A stretch of DNA of 32,803 bases from an uncultured Synergistales bacterium (lineage in GTDB: Bacteria; Synergistota; Synergistia; Synergistales; Aminobacteriaceae): assembly GCA_905233215.1 (NCBI GenBank), contig CAJODC010000019.1, forward strand, positions 1-32,803, written 5' to 3'. The notes under the pieces were generated by a model. It did no database searches, was not told the origin of the DNA, and was given only the letters and a program-made list of their open reading frames with translations. Each line of letters begins with the position of its first letter. Position 1 is the stretch's first letter. A program made the position numbers and the translations under genes. This document shows, piece by piece, positions 17,307 through 26,063 of this stretch.

Positions 17307-18779
17307 ATGATGAAGTTCCTGCGTACACAAATGAAATGGATCATGGCCATAATCGTTGTGGCTTTCCTGCTGTCGACATTCCTTATGTACGAAGGCAGAG
17401 GAACAAGGAGGACTCCGTCAAGGAATCCTGACGGCACGATGACAGATTACGAGGTCGCTCAGATTAACGGGCGTTCCCTGATGCGTTCCGAACTTGAGCA
17501 GAGATTGAGAAATTATCTCAGCACCTACAGCACAAGAAGCATGACATCTATTGACATGCCAGCGATATACAGATCAGTGTTGGATCAGGCGATACTTGAG
17601 TCCCAAATGTTAAAAGAAGTCGAGGAAAAAGGAATCAAAGTCAGCGATGCCGAAGCAGATCAGGCCATGAAGAATTACGCTGATACATATTTCCCGACAC
17701 GTGAGGCATTCTATCAGGTACTTGCGAACTCAGGACTCAAAGTCGAGGACTACAAGCGCAGTTTAGCCCGTCAAATCGCAGCGGACAGACTGATGAGCGA
17801 TGCTATCGGAGTCGTAACAGTCAGCGAAGACAAAGCCGTTGAATTTTACGACACGATGAAGGGCATACTCTACTCACGCCCCGAAGGTTTCAACATACAC
17901 ATGGCCGACTTCAACTCGAAAGAGGAAGCCGAGAAGTTCCGCGCAATGCTTGAGGAAGGCGCAAGCTGGGACGTTCTAGCGTCAGGAGACACAGCCGGAG
18001 CGATTAACATCACACGTTCGCCCGTAATGCTTCCTGAGAGCGCATTGAAGACTGGAACACTGAGCGTTCTCGATTCGCTTGATGTCGGAACGTTGTCGCC
18101 TGTCTTTGAGGTAGCGAGCGGAGATTACGCAGTGGCAGTGAAAGCGGCTCATGTTGAAGCAGGCACGACACCTTACGATGAAGTCAGCGGAGACATTAGA
18201 ATTTTGCTGACACAGCAGGAGGAACGCAACAGGCTCGCAGCGTATCAGGACTCGCTCATGAAGAAGGCCAATGTCGTGATCAATGACACGGAGCTTTTCG
18301 CAAGTGAGCATGACCACGAACACGAGGACGAGTCCGGCGATGTTCTTCCGGTTATGACGATTGAGGAAGTCAGCGAGGACGAAACACCCGAAGAGGTCAG
18401 CGAAGTTGTCAAGAGTGAGGACGTTGAGACCGCTGAAGAGTCAGCCGATGTTCCCGCCGTTGAGACTGAGACCAAAGAAGAGTCAGCCGATGTTCCTGCT
18501 GTTGAGACTGAGACCAAAGAAGCGTCTGACGATGTTTCAGCCGTTGAGACCGAGACCAAAGAAGCGTCTGACGATGTTCCTGCCGTTGAAGCTGAGACCA
18601 AAGAAGCGTCTGATGATGCTTCTGCTGTTGAGATTGAACTTGTTGAAGTGAGCGAAGATTCCGCTGACGAGTCAGAAGTAGTTGAAGCGGTAGTAGTAAC
18701 AGAATCAAAAGACGTTTCGACAGACAAGACAGCCGTAACAGAGACGGTCAACGAGGTTTCAGCGGACAAACAGCAGTAA
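17307..18779 (+). CDS. SurA/PpiD-like membrane-anchored folding factor with acidic repeat tail
   Basis: The 490-residue product starts with a short basic stretch and one membrane helix (about residues 10-28), the PpiD-type anchor. A SurA_N-like chaperone domain follows (YEVAQINGRSLMRSELEQRL, LDQAILESQML). Then comes a weak parvulin-like region, about residues 190-300, with sequences such as FNSKEEAEKFRAMLEEGASW. The catalytic PPIase residues are not evident. The last 140 residues are Glu/Asp/Ser/Thr/Val-rich and hold five 14-residue repeats. It likely helps outer-membrane or secreted proteins fold in the periplasm. It lies 80 bases after polA and 17 before carB. The ribosome site AGAGGG is 13 bases before ATG, somewhat far; a second ATG follows at once. 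Confidence 0.8.
   Translation: MMKFLRTQMKWIMAIIVVAFLLSTFLMYEGRGTRRTPSRNPDGTMTDYEVAQINGRSLMRSELEQRLRNYLSTYSTRSMTSIDMPAIYRSVLDQAILESQMLKEVEEKGIKVSDAEADQAMKNYADTYFPTREAFYQVLANSGLKVEDYKRSLARQIAADRLMSDAIGVVTVSEDKAVEFYDTMKGILYSRPEGFNIHMADFNSKEEAEKFRAMLEEGASWDVLASGDTAGAINITRSPVMLPESALKTGTLSVLDSLDVGTLSPVFEVASGDYAVAVKAAHVEAGTTPYDEVSGDIRILLTQQEERNRLAAYQDSLMKKANVVINDTELFASEHDHEHEDESGDVLPVMTIEEVSEDETPEEVSEVVKSEDVETAEESADVPAVETETKEESADVPAVETETKEASDDVSAVETETKEASDDVPAVEAETKEASDDASAVEIELVEVSEDSADESEVVEAVVVTESKDVSTDKTAVTETVNEVSADKQQ
18435..18644 (+). repeat. Five 42-base coding tandem repeats
   Basis: Five in-frame units of 14 codons, of the type EESADVPAVETETK, sit in the acidic tail of the SurA-like gene. 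The first two units are the same in protein, and later ones drift to EASDDVSAVETETK and EASDDASAVEIELV. This is likely a copy-number-variable tract. Confidence 0.9.
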
Positions 18780-18796
18780 CAGGAAGTGAAAATTAT

Positions 18797-21700
18797 ATGG
18801 CATCACCGCAACGCAAAGATATACACAAGATTTTAATCATCGGTTCAGGGCCGATAGTCATAGGTCAAGCGTGCGAGTTCGATTATTCAGGCACACAGGC
18901 GTGCAAGGCGTTGCGCTCTTTGGGCTATGAAGTCGTACTCGTCAACTCTAACCCAGCGACAATCATGACAGACCCTGAGATGGCCGACATAACCTATATT
19001 GAGCCTCTCAACCCCGAAAGACTCGAAGCAATCATCGAACGTGAAAGACCTGACGCTCTCCTCCCTAACTTGGGGGGGCAGTCGGGTCTTAATTTATGCG
19101 CAGAGTTGAGCAAGGCCGGAATACTAGCGAAATACAACGTTGAAGTAATCGGAGTTCAGGCTGACGCAATCGAACGAGGCGAGGATCGTGTAGAGTTCAA
19201 GAACACAATGAATGCTCTCGGAATAGACATGGCACGCTCAAAAGTCGCTTACTCCGTTGACGAGGCGTTGAACATCGCTGAGGAACTCGGCTATCCTGTC
19301 GTCTTGAGACCTGCTTACACGATGGGCGGTGCCGGTGGCGGATTGGTCTACAACAGGGACGAACTCCGCACAGTCTGCGAAAGAGGCTTACAGGCAAGCA
19401 TCGTTCATCAGGTTCTCGTTGAAGAGTCTGTGCTTGGCTGGGAGGAATTAGAGCTTGAAGTAGTACGGGACAAGGACAACAAGATGATTACTGTCTGCTT
19501 CATCGAGAATGTTGACCCTATGGGAGTTCACACCGGAGACTCTTTCTGTGTCGCTCCGATGCTGACGATAAGCGAGGAGCTGCAGTCAAGGCTTCAGGAC
19601 ATGGCCTATCGTATCGTTGAACACATAGGCGTTATCGGCGGAACTAACGTACAGTTCGCCCACGATCCCAAGACCGACAGAGTCATTGTCATCGAGATTA
19701 ACCCTAGAACGTCAAGATCATCGGCTCTAGCGTCAAAGGCTACTGGCTTCCCAATCGCTTTAGTGTCGGCAAAACTAGCGGCAGGTCTCTCGCTTAATGA
19801 CATAGCCTGCGGTAAGTATGGGACGCTGGACAAGTACAAGCCTGACGGTGATTATGTTGTCGTGAAGTTCGCAAGATGGGCGTTCGAGAAATTCAAGGGT
19901 GTACAGGACAAACTCGGAACACAAATGAGGGCTGTCGGTGAAGTGATGAGCATCGGCAAGAATTTCCGTGAGGCGTTCCAAAAGGCTGTACGTTCCCTCG
20001 AAAAAGACCGCTACGGACTCGGCCATGTCAAAAATTTCGGTTATTTGTCAAAATCGGAACTGTTGAAACTTTTGGAGTACCCAACGAGTGAAAGATACTT
20101 CATCATTTACGAGGCGTTGAGGAAAGGTGCTACAGTTGATGAAATTCACGCTCTGACTCACGTTAAGGCGTATTTCCTTGAGGAGATTAAATCGCTTGTT
20201 GACGAGGAAGAAAGAATCTTGACGTTCAAGGGCAAGACTCTTCCCGATGATGTTTTGACGAGAGCGAAGAAGGACGGATTTTCTGACAGATACATTGCCG
20301 GGCTACTCGGTGTCAGCGAACAAAGCATCAGAGAACACAGAGAGAGACTCGGAGTCGTTGAACGCTGGGAAGGAGTACACGTCAGCGGAACGGAGAACGG
20401 AGCGTATTACTACTCATCGTACAACATCGAGGGCAGAAATTCAGTGTCAGGCAACAGAAAAGTTATGATACTCGGAGGAGGCCCAAACAGAATCGGTCAA
20501 GGCATAGAGTTCGATTACTGCTGTGTACACGCTGCTCAAAGTCTCAAGAAACTAGGCTTCGAGACAATCATTGTCAACTGCAACCCCGAAACAGTCAGCA
20601 CAGATTACGACACTTCCGACAAATTGTATTTTGAGCCTCTTACGCTTGAGGACGTTTTGAGCATCTACAGGGAGGAAAAGCCCGTAGGTGTCATCGCTCA
20701 ATTCGGAGGTCAGACACCGTTGAACCTAGCCAGCGAACTTGAACGCAACGGAGTGAAAATTCTCGGAACATCTCCCGAAATTATTGACCTTGCCGAAGAT
20801 CGAGGACGCTTCAAGGCCGTAATGGACTCTCTGAATATCCCGATGCCCGAGTCGGGAATGGCCGCGACTCTCGAAGAAGCTCACGCAGTAGCAGACAGAA
20901 TCGGTTATCCTGTCATGGTGAGACCGTCTTACGTTCTCGGCGGAAGAGGAATGGAAATAGTCTACGATGAGGACAGTTTAGCCAGTTACGTCAAGGCCGC
21001 TGTCGGTGTTACTCCTGACAGGCCGATTTTGATTGACAGATTCCTTAATCACGCTCTTGAATGTGAAGCTGACGCAATTTGCGACGGGACTCACGCTTAC
21101 GTCCCTGCGGTCATGGAACACATTGAGCTTGCCGGGATTCATTCCGGCGACTCTGCGTGCTTCTTACCGTCAAGGCACATTTCCCCCGAAGCGTTAGCGA
21201 CAATCAAGGACTACACGAGGAAAATCGCTGAGGCAATGCACGTTGTCGGCCTGATGAATATTCAGTACGCAATCGAAGCAGGAAAAGTTTTCGTCCTCGA
21301 AGCAAACCCGAGAGCCTCAAGAACTGTCCCGTTAGTCTCGAAAGTCTGCGGAATAAGAATGGTTCCTCTTGCTGTCGAAGCCATAACGCGAGAGCTTACC
21401 GGCAGAGCTTCACCGCTTGAGTCGTTAGGCGAGAGAGTGATACCGTATTACGGCGTGAAAGAGTCAGTCTTCCCTTTCAACATGTTCCAAGAGGTTGACC
21501 CTGTTTTGGGGCCCGAAATGAGATCGACAGGCGAAGTACTCGGACTCGCTTCAATGCCGGGCGAAGCGTTCTTCAAGGCCGAAGAAGCCGCCGGTCAAAA
21601 ACTTCCTATGTCGGGGACTGTGTTAATCGCCGTAAGCGACTCCGACAAGAAAGCTATCGTACCCATTGCGCAGAAATTCAGTTACGCAGGTTTCAAGATT

Positions 21701-22015
21701 CTTGCGACTGCCGGGACTTTTGACGCTTTGAGCAGTATGGGCGTTGAATGTGAATGTGTCGGAACTGGACGGCCTGACGTTTTGGATCACATAATCAACG
21801 GTCAGGTTCAAATGGTCATCAACACTCCGAGAGAGAAAGCCCTCACTAAATCAGGAAGCATTCTCCGAAGAGGAGCGGTCAAGATGAATATTCCTTACGT
21901 TACGACACTGGCAGCAGCCGATGCAGCGATCGAGGGAATAATGACGGTCAAAGCAAAAGGCGCAAACTCACAGTCATTGAAGTCAATAAAAGAGTGGCAT
22001 AATCTCATTCACTGA
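18797..22015 (+). CDS. carB: Carbamoyl-phosphate synthase large subunit
   Basis: The 1072-residue product is the normal length for CarB. It has two ATP-grasp halves: the first begins GSGPIVIGQACEFDYSGTQA and holds VDPMGVHTGDS; the second begins GGGPNRIGQGIEFDYCC and holds IELAGIHSGDSAC. An allosteric MGS-like domain comes at the end (ILATAGTFDALSSMG, VINTPR). With the small subunit CarA, which is not in this window, it makes carbamoyl phosphate from bicarbonate, glutamine nitrogen and two ATP for pyrimidine and arginine synthesis. AGGAAG lies 12 bases before ATG. It follows the SurA-like gene by 17 bases and ends at a strong terminator. Confidence 0.98.
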   Translation: MASPQRKDIHKILIIGSGPIVIGQACEFDYSGTQACKALRSLGYEVVLVNSNPATIMTDPEMADITYIEPLNPERLEAIIERERPDALLPNLGGQSGLNLCAELSKAGILAKYNVEVIGVQADAIERGEDRVEFKNTMNALGIDMARSKVAYSVDEALNIAEELGYPVVLRPAYTMGGAGGGLVYNRDELRTVCERGLQASIVHQVLVEESVLGWEELELEVVRDKDNKMITVCFIENVDPMGVHTGDSFCVAPMLTISEELQSRLQDMAYRIVEHIGVIGGTNVQFAHDPKTDRVIVIEINPRTSRSSALASKATGFPIALVSAKLAAGLSLNDIACGKYGTLDKYKPDGDYVVVKFARWAFEKFKGVQDKLGTQMRAVGEVMSIGKNFREAFQKAVRSLEKDRYGLGHVKNFGYLSKSELLKLLEYPTSERYFIIYEALRKGATVDEIHALTHVKAYFLEEIKSLVDEEERILTFKGKTLPDDVLTRAKKDGFSDRYIAGLLGVSEQSIREHRERLGVVERWEGVHVSGTENGAYYYSSYNIEGRNSVSGNRKVMILGGGPNRIGQGIEFDYCCVHAAQSLKKLGFETIIVNCNPETVSTDYDTSDKLYFEPLTLEDVLSIYREEKPVGVIAQFGGQTPLNLASELERNGVKILGTSPEIIDLAEDRGRFKAVMDSLNIPMPESGMAATLEEAHAVADRIGYPVMVRPSYVLGGRGMEIVYDEDSLASYVKAAVGVTPDRPILIDRFLNHALECEADAICDGTHAYVPAVMEHIELAGIHSGDSACFLPSRHISPEALATIKDYTRKIAEAMHVVGLMNIQYAIEAGKVFVLEANPRASRTVPLVSKVCGIRMVPLAVEAITRELTGRASPLESLGERVIPYYGVKESVFPFNMFQEVDPVLGPEMRSTGEVLGLASMPGEAFFKAEEAAGQKLPMSGTVLIAVSDSDKKAIVPIAQKFSYAGFKILATAGTFDALSSMGVECECVGTGRPDVLDHIINGQVQMVINTPREKALTKSGSILRRGAVKMNIPYVTTLAAADAAIEGIMTVKAKGANSQSLKSIKEWHNLIH

Positions 22016-22021
22016 AAAATT

Positions 22022-22050
22022 CTCCCCTCCGGCAATCGTCCGAAGGGGAG
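22022..22050. terminator. Bidirectional terminator between carB and thrB
   Basis: CTCCCCTCCGG pairs with CCGAAGGGGAG (one mismatch) around a 7-base loop, 6 bases after the carB stop and 5 before the thrB stop. It is GC-rich, with A/T runs on either side. Confidence 0.85.
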
Positions 22051-22054
22051 TAAA

Positions 22055-22966
22055 TTATTCCGCAACAGTTCCCGACTCAGTACAGTTCAACACAAAGAAG
22101 TGTGAAGACGCTCCGCCTTCCGTGAATATTCTGCACATAGCCTCAGAAAGTTTCGCTGCCTTTCCGTGTACTATCGCAATCATTGTCGGACCTGATCCCG
22201 AAATCGCCGTTGCTACGCAGTCAGGGTGATTGGCAATCTCATTCAGAAACTTCTCGCCCGTAGTGCCGGGAAAAAGTGAAGCCCTGTAAATCTGGTGAAG
22301 TCTGTCTTCCATTCCAACACGCAACAAGTCCCATCGTCCCATCGCCCAAGCAGCGCACAATATGCTTGCGTGGCTCACGTTGAACACGGCATCACGGAAC
22401 GGTACGCTGTCAGGAAGAATCCTTCTGGCCTCTTCCGTTCTCACCTCGAAGTCGGGAACGGCTGCGATGACGTTCAAGTTCTCAGGCAGTGAGGGCAGTT
22501 TCACGTAACGCAAAGACTCTCCGTCCCAACATGATACAGTCATTCCTCCGATGTAGCACGGTACAACATTGTCGGGGTGTCCTTCAATTTTCGTCATGAC
22601 CCTGAGAAGTTCGGACTCAGGAAAATTTTTGCCCGACAAAATATTTGCCAGTACCACTCCTGCCACTACAGCCGTTGATGAACTTCCGAGTCCCCGATTC
22701 AGAGGCACGGCGTTACAGCTCTCGAACGCGAAACCTTTCGGCTCAACCTTCCATTCATCGCACGCCTTAATGTAACTGGTAACGAGCATGTTCTTGCCAG
22801 CGTCTTTCAGAATGTCGACACCTTCGCCCCAGACTTCAGATCTGTACTCACCTTTCGGCAGAATTTCGGTAACGGTGAAAATGTTGTAGAGGTTCAAGGC
22901 CATTCCGAGAGTGTCAAAACCTGAGCCGAGATTGGCCGTAGTAGCTGGAACTTTCAGCCGTATCAT
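22055..22966 (-). CDS. thrB: Homoserine kinase
   Basis: The 303-residue GHMP kinase has the N-terminal motif VKVPATTANLGSGFDT-type (seen as KVPATTANLGSGFDTLG), the ATP-binding PLNRGLGSSSTAVVAG near residue 88, and the C-terminal AISGSGPTMIAI. It phosphorylates homoserine to O-phosphohomoserine, the substrate of the next enzyme, ThrC. ATG at 22966 overlaps the thrC stop (TGATG), the usual sign of translational coupling, and GAAGGTG precedes it. The GTG one codon earlier is a less likely start. The order thrC then thrB is common. No leader or attenuator was seen. Confidence 0.96.
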   Translation of the reverse strand: MIRLKVPATTANLGSGFDTLGMALNLYNIFTVTEILPKGEYRSEVWGEGVDILKDAGKNMLVTSYIKACDEWKVEPKGFAFESCNAVPLNRGLGSSSTAVVAGVVLANILSGKNFPESELLRVMTKIEGHPDNVVPCYIGGMTVSCWDGESLRYVKLPSLPENLNVIAAVPDFEVRTEEARRILPDSVPFRDAVFNVSHASILCAAWAMGRWDLLRVGMEDRLHQIYRASLFPGTTGEKFLNEIANHPDCVATAISGSGPTMIAIVHGKAAKLSEAMCRIFTEGGASSHFFVLNCTESGTVAE

Positions 22967-24003
22967 CACTCAAGCACCTTCATCAAGTCTTCGAGTGTAT
23001 CGTTGATTTCTATCGGTTTTCCGACTTGGGACATGGCCGTATCGGGGTCTTTGAGTCCGTTGCCCGTCAAAATCATCGTTACCGTTATGCCTTCGGGAAG
23101 CCTTCCGGCACGTTTGAGCTTGAGAAGTCCGGCAAGAGGCGCGCAAGATGCAGGCTCTGCGAACACACCGCCCTCAGCAGCGAGTATTCTCTGAGCTTCG
23201 AGTATCTGCTCGTCCGTTACGGCGTTGAACTCACCGCCCGACTCGCTGACTGCCGCTCGTGCTAAGTGTGCGCTGACGGGGTTGCCGATTCTGATGGCTG
23301 TTGCGACTGTCTCAGGGTTAGGGCATGGCTTATTGTAGACTAACGGTGCGGCACCTTCGGCTTGAAATCCCATCATCTTTGGGAGCGATGAAATTTTCCC
23401 GAGCTTCTGGTACTCGTTGTAACCTGCCCAATACGCGCTGATGTTGCCTGCGTTGCCGACGGGTATGGCGTGCCAGTCAGGAGCTTTTCCGAGAAAGTCG
23501 CATATTTCCCACGCTCCCGAACGCTGACCGATGAGCCTGTAAGGGTTGACACTGTTGACCATAGCACAGCCGGTTTTCTCGGCACCTTCACGGGCTAATT
23601 CGAGAGCGCGGTCAAAATTTCCGTGAACAGCGATTGTCTTCGCTCCGTACATCAGAGCCTGAGCGAGTTTTCCGAGTGCTACTTTTCCGGCCGGTAAGAG
23701 AACAAAGCACGGTATACCCTGACTTGCTGCGTATGCTGCTGCGCTGGCTGATGTGTTTCCTGTTGACGCACAGATTACGGCACGCTTGCCTTCTTCGAGG
23801 GCTTTTGCTACGGCCAAGACCATTCCTCTGTCTTTGAATGAACCTGAAGGGTTACAGCCCTCAAATTTTCCGTATAACTTTATTCCGAGTCTCTCGCTGA
23901 CTCTCGGAAGAAAAATTAAAGGTGTCATTCCTTCTTCGAGATTAACATTCGGTGTTTTGTCTGTTACTGGTAAAAGTTCCCGGTAATGTTTCAGTACTCC
24001 CAT
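22966..24003 (-). CDS. thrC: Threonine synthase
   Basis: The 345-residue PLP enzyme has the cofactor-binding Lys in [15 protein letters not shown], the phosphate-binding loop near [11 protein letters not shown], and a C-terminal [12 protein letters not shown], all of the fold-type II threonine synthase. It turns O-phosphohomoserine into threonine. The length fits the short (non-plant, non-yeast) class. ATG at 24003 is 11 bases after GGAGG, which itself overlaps the end of the PARG-like gene. Stop overlaps thrB. The transcript probably begins at the promoter before the PARG-like gene. Confidence 0.96.
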   Translation of the reverse strand: MGVLKHYRELLPVTDKTPNVNLEEGMTPLIFLPRVSERLGIKLYGKFEGCNPSGSFKDRGMVLAVAKALEEGKRAVICASTGNTSASAAAYAASQGIPCFVLLPAGKVALGKLAQALMYGAKTIAVHGNFDRALELAREGAEKTGCAMVNSVNPYRLIGQRSGAWEICDFLGKAPDWHAIPVGNAGNISAYWAGYNEYQKLGKISSLPKMMGFQAEGAAPLVYNKPCPNPETVATAIRIGNPVSAHLARAAVSESGGEFNAVTDEQILEAQRILAAEGGVFAEPASCAPLAGLLKLKRAGRLPEGITVTMILTGNGLKDPDTAMSQVGKPIEINDTLEDLMKVLE

Positions 24004-24009
24004 TGAGAT

Positions 24010-24870
24010 TTATTCCTCCTCTGAATTTTTTTCTTGAGATATTATATCCGCTTCATTGCAAGCGTCAGAAAATTCATTCCTGAACGCCCGATAATTATCG
24101 CCTTCCCTGCCGGGCTGTGCGTAAACGGCAAAAACTGTCATGTCGAATTTGTTTTGAAACTCCTTCAACACCTCACGCCATGCCCAAGCGACAATATACG
24201 GGTCATTGTGGAACGCTCCGCAGCCGAACGCACCGCCGACAAAAATATCAACATCGTTATACGCACAGACACGAAGAATATTTTTCGCTCTCTTCACGTG
24301 AAGCGACAATAATTCTTCGGACTTCATCGCGCTGTAGTTCGTGAGATGAGGAGCAGCACATGTAATCACGTCAATCACTGCGAACTCTTCAGGACTCAAT
24401 CTCGGCGGAAGCTCATCATTATCATCACGGCATATGATGACGTTCGGCGAATATATGCACTCGTCCCAGCCCTTGAAGCTGTAATCCTCCCTGTGTGGAA
24501 AGTAATACGCTCTCACAATCTCGTCAGTGTTGAGTGATGGATACAGGGTTGTTGAACGGCAGATGCTTTCTTCCTGAGCCCTGCTGCCTGATAACACTCC
24601 TCCGCCGGGCTCTGTTGATGACGCAAAATTGAGTATGGCAATTTTCTTGTCAGGAAATTCACGAGAAAGATTGAACGCTGTTTTCACTGTCCTTCCCATG
24701 ATGATACGAAGTTTTCCCGACTTCTGTTTATTCGTATCAACATTGAAATCCGCCGGGTAATATTTCGTGTTCATAGTGCTGACTCTCACTGCTTCACGTA
24801 AAATTTCGTTACTCTCGTAGAAGTGGCGTGTGTCGGCAAAAATTTCGATTAGCTGTCCTCTGTCCGGCAA
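24010..24870 (-). CDS. Microbial-type PARG-like protein (TIGR02452/DUF2263)
   Basis: The 286-residue product carries the poly(ADP-ribose) glycohydrolase macrodomain signature: NFASSTEPGGGVLSGSRAQEES, with GGG at residues 89-91 and QEE at 99-101, then VGGAFGCGAFHNDPYIVA near the end. It therefore may remove ADP-ribose from macromolecules, or act on ADP-ribose-like metabolites. The natural substrate in bacteria is poorly known. There is no signal peptide, so it is cytoplasmic. Start is TTG at 24870, 10 bases after GGGAG. Only 6 bases separate it from thrC, so it is the first gene of the thr transcript, an unusual position for this family. Confidence 0.85.
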   Translation of the reverse strand: MPDRGQLIEIFADTRHFYESNEILREAVRVSTMNTKYYPADFNVDTNKQKSGKLRIIMGRTVKTAFNLSREFPDKKIAILNFASSTEPGGGVLSGSRAQEESICRSTTLYPSLNTDEIVRAYYFPHREDYSFKGWDECIYSPNVIICRDDNDELPPRLSPEEFAVIDVITCAAPHLTNYSAMKSEELLSLHVKRAKNILRVCAYNDVDIFVGGAFGCGAFHNDPYIVAWAWREVLKEFQNKFDMTVFAVYAQPGREGDNYRAFRNEFSDACNEADIISQEKNSEEE

Positions 24871-24906
24871 TTTTCACAAACTCCCTTCGATGAAAATGTT
24901 AAAACT

Positions 24907-24934
24907 ATTATATAAAATATAACAACACTCACAA
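24907..24934 (-). promoter_or_regulatory. Promoter of the PARG-thrC-thrB operon
   Basis: On the minus strand TTGTGA (24929-24934) and TATAAT (24907-24912) are 16 bases apart, about 36 bases before the PARG-like start. The same A/T-rich gap also holds a likely start site for the divergent DUF362 gene (TATATAAAATATAA), less well resolved. Confidence 0.5.
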
Positions 24935-24952
24935 ACAGAAAGGAAAATAACA

Positions 24953-26017
24953 ATGGCAAAAATCTATAACATCTACGGAACTAACGCTCATTCGATGACG
25001 CTCTCGCTTCTTGAGGCAATCAACGCCATAAGCCTCGTACCGTCAGGCGCAAACATTGACCTCAAACCCAATCTAGTCGTGGCAGGTTCACCCGAAAACG
25101 GAGCAACAACTCACGCCGGAGTCCTCTCAGGCTGTATCGAGTATTTCCGTGAGAATGGAGTGAAGGACATCGCCGTAACCGAAGGAAGCTGGGTAGCAGC
25201 AAACACAATGTCAGCGATGAAACGAGCCGGTTATGATGAAGTCTGCAAACGCTACAACGTCCCATTCATTGACCTCAAGCACGAGAAAACTCAACGTGTC
25301 AACTCTCCTATCGGCCCTCTTGAAATCTGCGAACGTTCAATGAATGCTGGCTTCCTCGTGAATCTTCCAGTCCTCAAAGGCCATTGTCAGACCGTAATGA
25401 CATGCGCTCTGAAAAACCTCAAGGGCTGTTTACCCGACAAAGAGAAATCACGTTTTCACTCTCTCGGACTCATCAAGCCCATCGCAGCTCTCGGAAGTGT
25501 CCTGAAACCGGGACTGATTGTCGTTGACAGCATATGCGGTGATCTTGACTTCGAGGAAGGCGGAAACCCTGTTCACACTAACAGAATGTTCTGCGGAACT
25601 GATCCCGTTATGATTGACGCTTACGGTGCAGGCTTAATGGGGCTTGAACTGTCTGACGTTCCCTACATAAAGATTGCTGAGAAATGGGGAGCAGGTTCAA
25701 CAAAATTTTCAGCCGATGAAATTTTTGACATCAACAGCCCTGAGACCGCCGGGAATTATCCGAAGCCTTCAGGACGTGTTGCGAGTCTCACAAGAAGGGT
25801 ACACGAAGACAGCGCATGTTCGGCATGTTACGCGGCGTTAGTGAGGGCGTTGAACACGAACAGAAAAGGACAGTCTCAGGATATTTACATCGGTCAGGGC
25901 TGGAGGGGCAAAAAAATTCCTGACGGTGCATTAGGAATCGGGCGATGCTGTTCCGGAGCTGATAGAAACGTCAAAGGCTGTCCCCCTGATGCGAGGTCAA
26001 TCGCTGAGATGTTTTAA
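24953..26017 (+). CDS. DUF362-domain protein
   Basis: The 354-residue product matches DUF362. It has DLKPNLVVAGSPENGATTHAGVL near residues 35-58, ALKNLKGCLPDKEKSRFHSLG, and CGTDPVMIDAYGAGLMGL. Members often act beside Fe-S proteins, but the ferredoxin domain of many relatives is absent here. The C-terminal part has several Cys (SACSACYAAL, CCSGADRNVKGCPPDA), which may bind a metal or cluster. ATG at 24953 follows GAAAGGAAAA. It has no signal peptide, so it is cytoplasmic. It is divergent from the PARG-thr operon and 46 bases before the S9 peptidase. The function is unknown. Confidence 0.85.
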   Translation: MAKIYNIYGTNAHSMTLSLLEAINAISLVPSGANIDLKPNLVVAGSPENGATTHAGVLSGCIEYFRENGVKDIAVTEGSWVAANTMSAMKRAGYDEVCKRYNVPFIDLKHEKTQRVNSPIGPLEICERSMNAGFLVNLPVLKGHCQTVMTCALKNLKGCLPDKEKSRFHSLGLIKPIAALGSVLKPGLIVVDSICGDLDFEEGGNPVHTNRMFCGTDPVMIDAYGAGLMGLELSDVPYIKIAEKWGAGSTKFSADEIFDINSPETAGNYPKPSGRVASLTRRVHEDSACSACYAALVRALNTNRKGQSQDIYIGQGWRGKKIPDGALGIGRCCSGADRNVKGCPPDARSIAEMF

Positions 26018-26063
26018 TGTGGTACAATCAAGGAAATTTTTTCATTGAAGGGAGTTTTACTTG

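Noticed and set aside
18245-18769. A 174-residue Ser/Thr-rich frame opposite the acidic repeat tail
   Set aside because: It is the reverse complement of the repeat; no ribosome site, and its composition mirrors the real gene.
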